A program made the translations under genes and the position numbers. Below are positions 7,747 to 16,429 of a DNA stretch of 34,225 nt, piece after piece (within the stretch, counting starts at the first letter, position 1; each line of letters opens with the position of its first letter). The DNA is from Halorientalis sp. (GTDB lineage Archaea; Halobacteriota; Halobacteria; Halobacteriales; Haloarculaceae), in contig NZ_JAQCNH010000149.1 in assembly GCF_028275115.1 (NCBI RefSeq), positions 1-34,225 of the forward strand, written 5' to 3'. Under the pieces are notes generated by a model. It saw only the letters and a program-made list of their open reading frames with translations, had not been told where the DNA came from and searched no databases.

Positions 7747-8982
7747 ATGAGCTTCACGCTCCCGCTGGACGACGGCGAGATTTCGGTCTCGCTTCCCGAC
7801 TGTGAGGTGACCGTCGCCGATCCCCCGGGCGGCGACCCCGTCGACGTACGGGCGGCAGCCGACGCCGCTGTCGCCGACCCGCACGGTCCGGAACTCGCCC
7901 GCCTCGCCGACCCGGACGACCTCGTGACCGTCGTCGTGACCGACGTGACGCGCGCGACGCCGGACGACGTACTCGTGGACGTGCTGCTGGGGCAACTTCA
8001 GCGGGCCGGCGTCGCCCGCGAGCAGGTCACGGTCCTGCTCGGCCTGGGCCTCCACCGGCCGATGACCGACGACGAGATCGAGTCGGGACTGGGCGACCAC
8101 GCCGACCTCGCGACCAATCACGACCCCGACCGGACGGTGCAGGTGGGGACCGTCGACGACTGCCCCGTCGAGGTTCACGAGCGCGTGGCCGACGCCGACC
8201 TCGTGGTCTCGACTGGGATGGTCGAGCCCCACCAGTACGCGGGCTTTTCCGGCGGTGCCAAGACCGTCGCTATCGGCGCGGGCAGCGAATCCCTGATCCG
8301 GTACACCCACGGCCCGGGGATGCTCGCCAACGAGGGGGTCCGACTCGGGCGGGTCGAAGACAACCCCTTCCGCGAGGCCGTCGACCGCGCGGGCGAGGAG
8401 ATCGGCCTGGACTTCTGCCTGAACGTGACCCACGGCCCGTCGGGATGCCTCGGCGCGAGCGCCGGCCGGCCCCGGGCCGTCGTGCGGGACCTCGCCGAAG
8501 TGGGTCGCGAGGCACTGTCGGTGCCGGTACGCGAAGACTACGACGCCGTGATCGCCGGTGTCGGCGCGCCCAAAGACGCGAACCTCTACCAGACGACACG
8601 GGCGGCGACGTACGTCGTTCTCGGCGACCGCAACCCGCTCCGGGAGGGTGGCCGCGTCGTCACACCCGCGGCACTCCCCGAGGGTGCGGGCGAGGGAACC
8701 GGTGAACGGCGGTTCTACGACCGGCTCAGCGGGGCACAGAGCGCCGACGCACTCTACGAGGAGATGCGAGACGGCTACGACCCTGGAGCGCAGCGAGCGT
8801 TCGTCGTCGCCCGTGCGCTCCGTGACCACGACCTGTACGTGACCGACAGCGAGCATCCGGAGATCGTCGAAGGGTGTCTCATGGACGCCCGCGAGTCTGC
8901 CGCCGAGGCCGTCGACCCCGGCAGTTCGGTGCTGGTCGTTCCCGACGCGCTGGACACGTTACTCGTCGCTGGTGAGGATTGA
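7747..8982 (+). CDS. larA: LarA-type nickel-pincer lactate racemase family protein
   Basis: This 411-residue protein belongs to the LarA (DUF2088) family. In Lactobacillus LarA the nickel pincer nucleotide is attached to Lys184 and contacted by His108, His174 and His200. Here the equivalents are His103 (GLGLHRPMT), His162 (VEPHQYAG), Lys172 (SGGAKTVAIGAGS) and His188 (YTHGPGM). The spacing from His162 to Lys172 (10) and to His188 (16 further) is the same as in LarA, so the enzyme should be able to hold the cofactor. The substrate could be lactate or another 2-hydroxy acid. The cofactor-making genes larB, larC and larE are not in this window. It lies 41 nt after the helicase gene on the same strand. 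Confidence 0.88.
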   Translation: MSFTLPLDDGEISVSLPDCEVTVADPPGGDPVDVRAAADAAVADPHGPELARLADPDDLVTVVVTDVTRATPDDVLVDVLLGQLQRAGVAREQVTVLLGLGLHRPMTDDEIESGLGDHADLATNHDPDRTVQVGTVDDCPVEVHERVADADLVVSTGMVEPHQYAGFSGGAKTVAIGAGSESLIRYTHGPGMLANEGVRLGRVEDNPFREAVDRAGEEIGLDFCLNVTHGPSGCLGASAGRPRAVVRDLAEVGREALSVPVREDYDAVIAGVGAPKDANLYQTTRAATYVVLGDRNPLREGGRVVTPAALPEGAGEGTGERRFYDRLSGAQSADALYEEMRDGYDPGAQRAFVVARALRDHDLYVTDSEHPEIVEGCLMDARESAAEAVDPGSSVLVVPDALDTLLVAGED

Positions 8983-9051
8983 CCATCGGCTCCCGAGCAA
9001 GTCGGTGGCGCCGCTCGAACTAGTAAGTTCCCCAGCGACGTATCTGCAACC

Positions 9052-9282
9052 ATGGTCCGAGGTGCCCTCCACCGGCTCGGCGCCCGCCTAAGACTCGTCG
9101 AGATGGTCGACAGTGACGACTCGGACGACTCGGGCGACTCGGACACGTCTCGGTTCGTGCCCTCCGTCCTCGACGCCTCGGTCCGGTACGCACACGGCGG
9201 GAGCAAACCCGGTCTGGAATCCGAGATCGCCCAGCTAGAGGAGAAAGGGCGGATCCTCGAAAAACAGCAGCGGGAACGATAG
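9052..9282 (+). CDS. Small acidic protein, function unknown
   Basis: This 76-residue protein has a basic N-terminal helix (VRGALHRLGARLRLVEMV), an Asp/Ser run at about 20-32, then SVLDASVRYAHGGS and a charged helical tail (SEIAQLEEKGRILEKQQRER) that could form a short coiled coil. I do not recognise a family, but the SVxxAHGGS block followed by a helical tail looks conserved rather than random. A second in-frame Met (M18) could be the start. It follows larA by 69 nt on the same strand and may be co-transcribed. No cysteines, signal or membrane segment. Calling it a gene is moderately safe; no role is proposed. Confidence 0.6.
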   Translation: MVRGALHRLGARLRLVEMVDSDDSDDSGDSDTSRFVPSVLDASVRYAHGGSKPGLESEIAQLEEKGRILEKQQRER

Positions 9283-9444
9283 CGTCCCGGACGGTCGGCT
9301 CGCGACCCGCCCTGCGGTCGCCGCCACTCTCTCGACGAATTCTAGAGAGACTCCGGGCGAAACCCGTCCGCATCCGAGGGGGAGTTCGGCCGAACGTTGA
9401 AAAATTGGCTTTAGCTGATAGGTCCTCGACCGAACTGCAACACG

Positions 9445-9739
9445 ATGGACGACAAACTCACGCGACGGGGGATGGTGCAGGTAAGGTGGAATCGCTGCAG
9501 TCGGGTTCGCCGGCTGTCTCGACAGTGGCGGTGGAGACGACGGCACGCCAACGGACGGTGACAGCGGCGGCACACCCACCGACGACACGATGGACGACGA
9601 ACCGACCTCGGACGGCATGACAGAGGGCAGTGCAATGTCCGACGGTAACATGACCGAGGACGAAATGGGCGAGGAAACAATGTCAGACGGTGATATGGAC
9701 AGCGGTAATATGACCGAAGGTGGGAGCATGACCGGGTGA
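9445..9739 (+). pseudogene. Frameshifted Met-rich acidic lipoprotein
   Basis: ATG 9445 opens MDDKLTRRGMVQ, a Tat-like start. The reading frame then has to move by +1 between about 9478 and 9486 to continue as GGIAAVGFAGCLDSGGG, a perfect lipobox ending in a lipid-modified Cys, down to TGA 9737-9739. In the second frame a TAA at 9482-9484 blocks any upstream extension, and no start codon lies between it and the lipobox. After the signal the protein is only a low-complexity tail of Asp, Glu, Gly, Ser, Thr and evenly spaced Met (for example DGMTEGSAMSDGNMTE). The intact ancestor was probably a small membrane-anchored surface lipoprotein. A sequencing error cannot be excluded. The promoter may be the TTGGCTTTAG region near 9407. 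Confidence 0.6.
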
Positions 9740-10066
9740 CCGCGGACCGTACGCTCGCTCACGACCGCGTTCGACGCTCACGTCCCCGCTGACGCGACGA
9801 TTGCGGGCGACCCTAGTGGTGTGTCTCCGCGGGCCCAACCGCCTGGTCCGGCGGAACGGGTGTCTCCCGTCGTGAACTTCCTCTTACCCTCGGTCGACCG
9901 ACTCAGAGGCTTTCTTTGCTCCACCACTCCGCGCCGACAGACGGCGTCTGTACGGGCGGCGCCGCGCGGTCCTGCGCCCACCGGTACAACGCACAGCAGT
10001 GAGCCCTCTTCGCCGCCCTCGTGCCGCAGATAGCCGGCGGTGTCACTGTCTGTCACCGTCGCATAG
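9740..10066. other. Intergenic stretch with no supportable gene
   Basis: This gap separates the broken lipoprotein gene from the 3' end of lhr, which is convergent to it. Open frames exist on both strands (for example 9778-10056 minus), but their composition (Arg, Pro and Ser rich, low acidity) is that of chance frames in high-GC DNA and I recognise no motif. A poly-pyrimidine stretch near 9910-9925 could help end transcription. Nothing else seen. Confidence 0.4.
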
Positions 10067-12805
10067 TCACCCGCCGCTCGTGACGCTCCGTTCCTCGCCG
10101 ATCTCGTCGAGGACTCTGTCGTGGAACTCCTGGAGGACCTGGCTCTCGTCTTCTGCGAGGACCACGTCCGATGCCATCAGCGTCGCGAGGCCGAACGCAC
10201 GTGGCGTCGGCGACTCGACCCGGCGGGTGACGACTTCGACGTCCTCGGCCTGCACGTCTTCGAGCACGTCCTCGATAGCCTCGACGTCGAGTTTGTCCGA
10301 CAGAATCTCACGGTAGGTTTCCTCAATCACGGCGAACTCCGGGAGGTCCTCGGCGAACCCGAGCAACATATCGCTGGAGACCTGTTGCTGGCTGGCGGAT
10401 TTCTCCGTCCCCTTGTACCGTTTCAGAATCATCAGTGCGCGCGTCGCGTTGATTCTGAAGTACCGTTTCAGGAGGTCGGTTCCGTTCAGACTCGCCCTGA
10501 GGTCCCCGCGTGCCTCTGCCGGGTCGATGTCCTGGAGCAGTCCCGCGAGGTCGACCTTCCGGTTGAGCGGCATCGACAGGGTGAACCCGTGGTCCGCGAC
10601 CGCAACCTGAACGTTGGCGTTTGCCGTCTGTGCCACGCGGTAGGCCAGCAGTCGCGAGAGGCCGTCGTTGAACTGTCGGCCGTAGTTCGAGTGGACGTAG
10701 TAGTGGCGCTCGTACGACTCGCGGTCCATCTCCGTCTCGATCACCAGGCGTTCGTCCGTGCTGACGCTCTCGGGACCGGCGTACTCGACGTGCTCTTGGA
10801 ACATTCGTGTGATGGCACGGACACTGTCGTCGTCCAGCGGGAACTCCCGGAGCCAGCGCCGGACAGCCGCCGGCCCGTCGTCGGTCAACCGGTCCACGAG
10901 GTCCCGCTGGAACGACAGAATCTCCCGACCCAGGTCGTAGGACAGCGGGAGGCGTTCGGAGAACCACGAGGGGACCGTCGGGCGTGCGTTCGTCCGGTCG
11001 ACGTACACCTTCGAGCCCCGTCGGTATTTGAACTCGAAGTTGCTCCCGCCGAGGACGAACACGTCGCCGGACTCGAGCGTGTCGAGATACTCCTCGTCGA
11101 GTTTGCCGACCCACTCGTCGCCGTTCCGGGTGATCACGTCACAGGTAAACGAGTCAGGAATCGTGCCGATGTTGGTCATGTAGATGACTCGCGCCAGCCG
11201 ACCGCGCTTGCCGATGAGTGGCTGGTCGACGGGGAACTCGTCGTAGTGATACTCGCCCTCGGGCGGGTCGTTCTCGTCGCGCCACACTTTCGCGTAGACG
11301 TTCCGGTCTTCGAGCCCCTCGTAGTCGGCCGTCAGATACCGCATGAGCTGTTCCCACTCCTCGTCGCCGTACTCGCGGTATGGATACGCTCGCTGGAGTA
11401 TCTCCCTGATTTCACGTTCGGGCCGGGGACCGTTGATGGCCATCCCGTAGACGTGCTGTGTGGCCACGTCCTGCGCGTTCTCCGGCACGAACACGCGGTC
11501 GACGAACCCCTCCTCGGCTTTCTGCAACATCACCGCACACTCGACGAGTTCGTCGCGGTCCAGGGCGACGACCCGCCCCGTCACGGTCTCGCCGAGCTGG
11601 TGGCCCGCTCTGCCGACGCGCTGGAGCAGGGCGGCGACGGATTTCGGGGAGCCGACCTGCACGACGAGGTCGAGGTCCGGCATGTCGATGCCGAGTTCGA
11701 GGCTCGTCGACGTCGTCACCACGTCCAGGGCGCCGTCTTTGAGCATTCCCTCGATGCGCTGGCGTTCGTCGGTCGAGAGACTGCCGTGGTGACAGCCCGA
11801 GTTCTCCTCACCGTACCCGTCGTAGCGGTCCCGGAGGTTCTGGAGGACGCGCTCGGCCCCCGACCGGGTGTTCGTGAACACGAGTGTCGTCGTGTGCTCT
11901 CCGATCAGGCCGTGGAGTTCTCGGTAGAATCTGTCGGTGATCAGGCCCCGCGGTGTGTTGATGAGGTCGTCGGTCGGACAGGATAGCTCCACGTCGAACT
12001 CGCGGACGAAACGCGTGTCGACGATCTCGTAATCACGTGGCGTCCCGCCCGGTGTCTCGCGTCCGACCAGAAACTCCGCCATCGTGTCCAGCGGCTCGAC
12101 CGTCGCGGAACAGCCGATTCGTGTCGGCGGGGTCTCCGCGAGTGCCTCCAGCCGTTCCAGTGCCACCGAAAGGTGGGTGCCGCGCTTGTTCTCGGCGAGG
12201 CTGTGAATCTCGTCGACGACGACGTACTCCACGGTCCGCAGTTTCTCGCGGAATTTCGGAGAGTTGAGTAGTATCGCCAGGGTTTCGGGCGTCGTATTGA
12301 GGATGTGGGGTGTCTCGTCCAGCATCCGCTGGCGCTCGCTGTCCGGTGTGTCGCCGTGGCGTATCGCGTGCCGAATCTCCACGTCCTCCCCGCGCTCGTC
12401 CAACTTCTCCGTGATTCCTGCCAGGGGTACCTCCAGGTTCCGATGGATGTCGTTCGCCAGTGACTTTAGCGGGGAGATGTACAGGCAGTAGACGCTGTTT
12501 TCTAAGCCTTCGGTTCGGTCGCGGCGGAACAGTTCGTCGATGATACTCAGAAACGCCGAGAGCGTCTTGCCGCTGCCCGTCGGGGACGCGACCAGGGCGT
12601 TCGTCCCCTGGTGAATCAGCGGGATCGCCTTCTTCTGTGGCGGGGTAAAGTAGCCACCGTTCTGTGGAACGTACTCCCCGAACTGCTCGACCCACCACTC
12701 CCGAACCACGGGTTCGAGCGAGTCCAGCACGTCGGCGTCGTCGATCTCGACGGCTGCCGGGTCGAAGTCGACGGACTCGGCGGTCAGTCGTTCACGCTCT
12801 CCCAT
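10067..12805 (-). CDS. lhr: Lhr-type large SF2 DNA/RNA helicase
   Basis: This 912-residue protein is an archaeal Lhr (large helicase related). Helicase motifs in order: the Q-motif region FTPPQKKAIPLI, Walker A SPTGSGKT at 74-81, SPLKSLAND, DEIH at 198-201, GCSATV, LVFTNTRSGAE, TSTSLELGIDMPDLD and QRVGRAGHQ. After the RecA pair comes the winged-helix and beta-bundle Lhr core. There is no C-terminal cysteine extension, and the length suits the archaeal Lhr group. Lhr enzymes unwind forked DNA and RNA-DNA hybrids 3' to 5' and are linked to replication-fork repair. I set the start at 12805 (MGERERLTAES); a longer frame adds 20 uncharacteristic residues. It is divergent from the zinc finger gene at 12965. 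Confidence 0.92.
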   Translation of the reverse strand: MGERERLTAESVDFDPAAVEIDDADVLDSLEPVVREWWVEQFGEYVPQNGGYFTPPQKKAIPLIHQGTNALVASPTGSGKTLSAFLSIIDELFRRDRTEGLENSVYCLYISPLKSLANDIHRNLEVPLAGITEKLDERGEDVEIRHAIRHGDTPDSERQRMLDETPHILNTTPETLAILLNSPKFREKLRTVEYVVVDEIHSLAENKRGTHLSVALERLEALAETPPTRIGCSATVEPLDTMAEFLVGRETPGGTPRDYEIVDTRFVREFDVELSCPTDDLINTPRGLITDRFYRELHGLIGEHTTTLVFTNTRSGAERVLQNLRDRYDGYGEENSGCHHGSLSTDERQRIEGMLKDGALDVVTTSTSLELGIDMPDLDLVVQVGSPKSVAALLQRVGRAGHQLGETVTGRVVALDRDELVECAVMLQKAEEGFVDRVFVPENAQDVATQHVYGMAINGPRPEREIREILQRAYPYREYGDEEWEQLMRYLTADYEGLEDRNVYAKVWRDENDPPEGEYHYDEFPVDQPLIGKRGRLARVIYMTNIGTIPDSFTCDVITRNGDEWVGKLDEEYLDTLESGDVFVLGGSNFEFKYRRGSKVYVDRTNARPTVPSWFSERLPLSYDLGREILSFQRDLVDRLTDDGPAAVRRWLREFPLDDDSVRAITRMFQEHVEYAGPESVSTDERLVIETEMDRESYERHYYVHSNYGRQFNDGLSRLLAYRVAQTANANVQVAVADHGFTLSMPLNRKVDLAGLLQDIDPAEARGDLRASLNGTDLLKRYFRINATRALMILKRYKGTEKSASQQQVSSDMLLGFAEDLPEFAVIEETYREILSDKLDVEAIEDVLEDVQAEDVEVVTRRVESPTPRAFGLATLMASDVVLAEDESQVLQEFHDRVLDEIGEERSVTSGG

Positions 12806-12909
12806 CCTAACACCGCTTAGGGCGAGGCTCTCAAATCGGTTGTGACCGCACGGTGAAACTGGCACCCACGTCTGCGGGCACCGGCCGCCGACGCGCCCGT
12901 GAACGGACT

Positions 12910-12925
12910 ACAATTTTAATTATTG
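12910..12925 (+). promoter_or_regulatory. AT-rich promoter element before the small zinc finger gene
   Basis: ACAATTTTAATTATTG lies 40-55 nt before the ATG at 12965, in an otherwise GC-rich gap of 159 nt between divergent genes. Its spacing implies a short 5' leader of about 15-25 nt. It is the best TATA candidate in the gap. Confidence 0.45.
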
Positions 12926-12964
12926 TTCAGGAAGAAAACGTAGCTGTCCACGAGGGCTACCAGT

Positions 12965-13135
12965 ATGCTCATCCACAAACGATGTTCAGTCTGTCACGAC
13001 GACGTGGGGCCGGGTGACGCGACGATCTGTGATGCCTGTGACAACCCGATTCACGAGCGGTGTGCTAGCTACGAACAGCAGTTCAACTGTCCGGAGTGTG
13101 CAGACGAGTTGGACGTCGGTGCCGTCGACTTCTAA
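12965..13135 (+). CDS. 56-residue C4HC3 zinc finger protein
   Basis: ATG 12965 to TAA 13133-13135 encodes a 56-residue protein dominated by metal ligands: Cys7, Cys10, Cys22, Cys25, His30, Cys33, Cys42 and Cys45. The spacing is C-X2-C-X11-C-X2-C-X4-H-X2-C-X8-C-X2-C, the order and approximate spacing of a PHD or variant RING finger that binds two zinc ions in a cross-brace. The usual haloarchaeal small zinc proteins instead carry only CPxCG ribbons. The C-terminal tail (DELDVGAVDF) is acidic. It is divergent from lhr, followed 69 nt later by an MBL-fold hydrolase gene, and has an AT-rich promoter. It could act as a protein-protein adaptor or nucleic-acid binder; no enzyme activity is claimed. 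Confidence 0.72.
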   Translation: MLIHKRCSVCHDDVGPGDATICDACDNPIHERCASYEQQFNCPECADELDVGAVDF

Positions 13136-13204
13136 GCTCGGCGGTGACGGAGTCGTCAACACTCCGTCACGGGTCTTTTGACGGTGCGCGACGACAGTCG
13201 GGAT

Positions 13205-13981
13205 ATGCGCGTCACCTTCCTCGGAACCGGGAGCGCGATGCCGACGGGCGAGCGTTTCCAGACCGGTATCCTGCTCGAGGCCGCTGAGGACCGCCTCCTG
13301 GTCGACTGTGGGAGCGGCGTCGTCCACGCACTCGCGACCACTGACGTGGGGTACGAGGGCGTCGACACCGTCCTCCTCACCCACCACCACCTCGACCACG
13401 TCGCCGACCTCCTACCACTGCTAAAAGCGCGCTGGCTGGCCGGCGCGGAGTCGCTAGAAGTCGTCGGTCCGCCTGGGACACCGGACCTCGTCCGCAACCT
13501 GCTCTCGGTCCACGAGTACATGCAGGACCGAATCGACCTCACCCTGCGGAGTGTCGACACCGACGACCGCTTCGAAGCCGCCGGTTTTAGCGGCGAGGCG
13601 ACGGCGACTCGCCACTCCATGCCCTGCCACGCCTATCGTCTCTGCCACGGCGACGAGGGTGACGACGACGTCGACCCACCGGTCTTCGGGTACAGCGGTG
13701 ACAGCGAAGCGGTCACCGAACTGGTCGAGTTCTTCGACGGCGCAGCCGTCCTCGCACACGACTGCTCGTTCCCCGACGAAGTCGACGTGTCGAACCACCC
13801 GACGCCGGCCTCGCTGGGCGACGCACTCGCGACCGCAGACGCCGAAATCGGCCGCGTCTACCTGACCCATCTGTACCCACATACGGAGGGCAACCACGAG
13901 ACAATGCTGGACTCGGTAGCCGAGCGCTACGACGGCGACGTGCGCTTCGCCCGCGACGGGCTCTCCTTCGACATTCGGTGA
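13205..13981 (+). CDS. MBL-fold metallo-hydrolase, RNase Z-like
   Basis: This 258-residue metallo-beta-lactamase-fold protein starts MRVTFLGTGSAMPTGERFQT, the classical RNase Z/phosphodiesterase opening. The metal motif is complete: THHHLDH with His60, His62, Asp64 and His65. Further ligands are likely in the TRHSMPCHAYR region (about 138-146), Asp in GYSGDSE, and the late THLYPH motif. The flexible arm of true tRNase Z is not obvious, so it may be another phosphodiesterase of the group. The start at 13205 is preferred over a frame opening at 13178, as it gives the family N-terminus. It converges with the histidine kinase gene, with 4 nt between the stops. Cytosolic. Family secure, substrate open. 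Confidence 0.88.
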   Translation: MRVTFLGTGSAMPTGERFQTGILLEAAEDRLLVDCGSGVVHALATTDVGYEGVDTVLLTHHHLDHVADLLPLLKARWLAGAESLEVVGPPGTPDLVRNLLSVHEYMQDRIDLTLRSVDTDDRFEAAGFSGEATATRHSMPCHAYRLCHGDEGDDDVDPPVFGYSGDSEAVTELVEFFDGAAVLAHDCSFPDEVDVSNHPTPASLGDALATADAEIGRVYLTHLYPHTEGNHETMLDSVAERYDGDVRFARDGLSFDIR

Positions 13982-13985
13982 CCGC

Positions 13986-15137
13986 TCACACCCGATTAAT
14001 TGTGATGCGGAAGTCAGCCCCGCCGCGTTCGCTCTCCGTCACGTCGATGTCGCCGCCGTAAGACTCCGTGAGTGCCTTCGCGAACCCGAGTCCGAACCCG
14101 GTCCCGTCGCTGTCGTCGCTCTTGACACCCATCTCGAACAACCGGTCTGCAACGTCGTCGGGAACGCCCCGTCCATCGTCGGCGATCGATACCGTGACGC
14201 GATCCTCGCGCGCGTCGACCAGTCGAACGCGGGCGTGAACTGCTCCGTCGTTGTGGACGGCGGCGTTGGTGAGCACGTTCGTAAACACCGAATCGAGGAG
14301 GTCGCCGCCGTACACCCGTACGTCGACGCCGTCGGGGTCGAACTCGACGGTCAGCGGGCCGTACTGGTCGCGGGCGTCCGCGACTACCGCCGAGAGAACG
14401 TCGGAGAGCGACCGCGGCACCGGTTCGTCCTGGCGCTCGAGCGTGGACACGAGGTCGCCGACGCGGCGGATCAGGTCCATCGCACCCTCTGCGGTCCGGT
14501 GGACGCGGTCCGCGTAGTCCCCCCACTCGCCGTCGACGTTCGTGCCGATCTCGTCGGAAAACGCCGAGATGACCTGCAGGTCGTTACCCAGGTCGTGGCG
14601 CAGGAGCCGGTCGTACATCTCGACCATCTCTTTGCGTTTCTCGAGGTCGCGGCGCGCGCGTTCGAGCCGTTCGCGCGACCGGATATTTCCGATGGCCGTC
14701 GCCGCGTGCGTCGAGAGAATCTCCAGCGGCCTGACGACCTCGTCGCCGAACGTCCGATTCTCGACCGAGCGCGTGACGATGATCGCCACCACGTCGCTGG
14801 CGATAGTCGCCGGCACCGCGAGCGTCGCGCCGACGCCGTCGTCCGCCTCGCCGGCGTCATCGCCGCACCGGACCGTCGTCTCCCCACTCTCGAAGGCCTC
14901 GTACGCGACCGCGAGCGGTTCGTCACCCGCCGACACGGCGGGATACGTGCTGTGAACGACCCGAAGGACCCCGTCACGCACCTCGACGAACGTCGTGTAG
15001 GGGAACTCGAAAAGTAGCGACACGGCCTCCAGGCTGAGCGAGACGACCTCCTCCACGGACTCGCAGTTGTTCAGCGCCTGTCCGTACTTGTTGAGGTCCG
15101 CGACCTGTGACGTGAAATCCGCCTCTTCGGAACCCAT
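13986..15137 (-). CDS. GAF-domain sensor histidine kinase
   Basis: This 383-residue soluble kinase has a GAF-type sensor at about 25-160, a dimerisation and phosphoacceptor helix with His181 in RLLRHDLGNDLQV, and a C-terminal ATPase with the N-box NVLTNAAVHND, the DDGRGVP G1 box and GTGFGLGFAKAL. The H-box R-H-D-L-x-N is the form common in haloarchaeal kinases. There are no membrane segments, so the signal is intracellular. No receiver-domain protein is encoded nearby, so its partner must be elsewhere. It is convergent with the MBL gene and lies 95 nt before the start side of the pelA stop. All kinase motifs look intact. The ligand of the GAF domain is unknown. Confidence 0.9.
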   Translation of the reverse strand: MGSEEADFTSQVADLNKYGQALNNCESVEEVVSLSLEAVSLLFEFPYTTFVEVRDGVLRVVHSTYPAVSAGDEPLAVAYEAFESGETTVRCGDDAGEADDGVGATLAVPATIASDVVAIIVTRSVENRTFGDEVVRPLEILSTHAATAIGNIRSRERLERARRDLEKRKEMVEMYDRLLRHDLGNDLQVISAFSDEIGTNVDGEWGDYADRVHRTAEGAMDLIRRVGDLVSTLERQDEPVPRSLSDVLSAVVADARDQYGPLTVEFDPDGVDVRVYGGDLLDSVFTNVLTNAAVHNDGAVHARVRLVDAREDRVTVSIADDGRGVPDDVADRLFEMGVKSDDSDGTGFGLGFAKALTESYGGDIDVTESERGGADFRITINRV

Positions 15138-15231
15138 CTATCGAACCGTACCGACTCGACTAACGGAACACCCCCTGAAAACGATTGCGCTCGTAACAGA
15201 CCGAGAAACGCTGAGCGAGCGGTCCGCCGGG

Positions 15232-16299
15232 TCACTCCAGGCGGTATCGTAGAATCGCCGCCACCTCTCCGAGGTTCGCCAGTTGCATCCCGGGATCGAA
15301 CTCGCTAGAAAAGACCGTCACCTCGCCACCCTGCTGTTCGACTGACTCGACGATATCGTCCACGTCCACGTCCCACTCGTCTTCAGTGCTGCGTTCGCGC
15401 CGCAGCGCTTCGTCCAGCACGAGCAGCCGGTCGACTGCACCGTAATCGGCCGCTTTGGCCGTCTGGTCCGGGCCATAGGCGGCTTTCTCGCCCTGTCCGA
15501 TCTGGTTCATCAGCTCGTCGATCAGGTCCGCCTCCTCGGCGATGCGGGTCTGCTCTTGCACCTCGTCGACCGCACCGCGCTTGAGAACCTCGTGGACGCC
15601 GCGGTCGCCGACACCACTCGTATCCACGGTGGTAATCGACGCCGCCACGTCCGGGTCCTCGTCCTCGATGTAATCCAGCGCGTCCTGTTTCGTGAACCCC
15701 GGACCGGCGAGGATAATCGCGGCAACCTCTAGGCGCGACAGGACGTCGGTCAGGTCGGAGAACAGCTCTTTGCGCGGTCGAGCGTACTCGCCTTTTCCGG
15801 TCGGGGCGGTGATACTCGCTCGCTCCTCGGTGCCGTACTGGGCGACGCTGTGAACGTAGGCCTGTCCCTCCTCGACCGTGGCGATGGCCACGTCGGGATT
15901 CTCCGAGGCCTCGACGGCTTCGTTCAACCGCTCCAGCTGGTCGGACTTCCAGTGCTTCTCGACCTCCAGTTCGTCCCGCTCCTCGACGTTGAGCGTGTGG
16001 TGGTGTCCCAGCTGGTCTTCCCGGGAACAGTTGACGATGTCGCCACCGACTCGAAGCCGGTTGGCGAAGCGGGCGAACTCGACGGTATCGACCCCGAGCG
16101 TGACGTACATGTGCTCGCGCTCGCCGCCAGTGTCCCGCATCTTGTCGTCGTTGCGCTGGATCCGCCGCGTCGTGTCCCCGCTGACGCGGTCGCCGGGTTC
16201 CAGCACGTAGGTGAGGTGCCACAGATCGTCGAGCGTCTCCGGGACCACGGTGAGCCGTTCTTTCCCGCCCTCGACCTGCACCCGGTCGGCGATACGCAT
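15232..16299 (-). CDS. pelA: Pelota (Dom34), mRNA surveillance and ribosome rescue factor
   Basis: This 355-residue protein is a full-length archaeal Pelota. The N-terminal Sm-like domain (about 1-130) contains [22 protein letters not shown] and a TRRIQR segment. The central domain (about 135-260) has [15 protein letters not shown] and [17 protein letters not shown]. The C-terminal eRF1_3-like domain has [27 protein letters not shown] and ends [19 protein letters not shown]. Pelota lacks the GGQ loop of release factors. With aEF1-alpha and ABCE1 it splits stalled ribosomes. A TATA-like element lies 23-30 nt upstream. It sits between a kinase gene and a dead UspA gene, with no functional link visible. 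Confidence 0.95.
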   Translation of the reverse strand: MRIADRVQVEGGKERLTVVPETLDDLWHLTYVLEPGDRVSGDTTRRIQRNDDKMRDTGGEREHMYVTLGVDTVEFARFANRLRVGGDIVNCSREDQLGHHHTLNVEERDELEVEKHWKSDQLERLNEAVEASENPDVAIATVEEGQAYVHSVAQYGTEERASITAPTGKGEYARPRKELFSDLTDVLSRLEVAAIILAGPGFTKQDALDYIEDEDPDVAASITTVDTSGVGDRGVHEVLKRGAVDEVQEQTRIAEEADLIDELMNQIGQGEKAAYGPDQTAKAADYGAVDRLLVLDEALRRERSTEDEWDVDVDDIVESVEQQGGEVTVFSSEFDPGMQLANLGEVAAILRYRLE

Positions 16300-16321
16300 A
16301 CCTATGCGGTCCGCTCCAAAC

Positions 16322-16329
16322 CGATAAGT
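16322..16329 (-). promoter_or_regulatory. TATA-like box of pelA
   Basis: On the minus strand CTTATCGG lies 23-30 nt before the pelA start at 16299, consistent with a leaderless archaeal transcript. The match to the consensus is only fair. Confidence 0.4.
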
Positions 16330-16429
16330 GCCCTCCGGTTTCCGAACTCGCTACGAGAGACGGACGGCGAAGCGCGCGAGGCGGACCGCTCAGTGCCGAG
16401 CGACCAGACTCGTCCGCTGCGTCCGGATC

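Noticed and set aside
9778..10056. 92-codon minus-strand frame in the gap after the broken lipoprotein
   Set aside because: Poor acidity, no motif, no promoter; chance frame more likely.
10121..11986. 621-codon plus-strand frame inside lhr
   Set aside because: Antisense to all the helicase motifs; no recognisable domain of its own.
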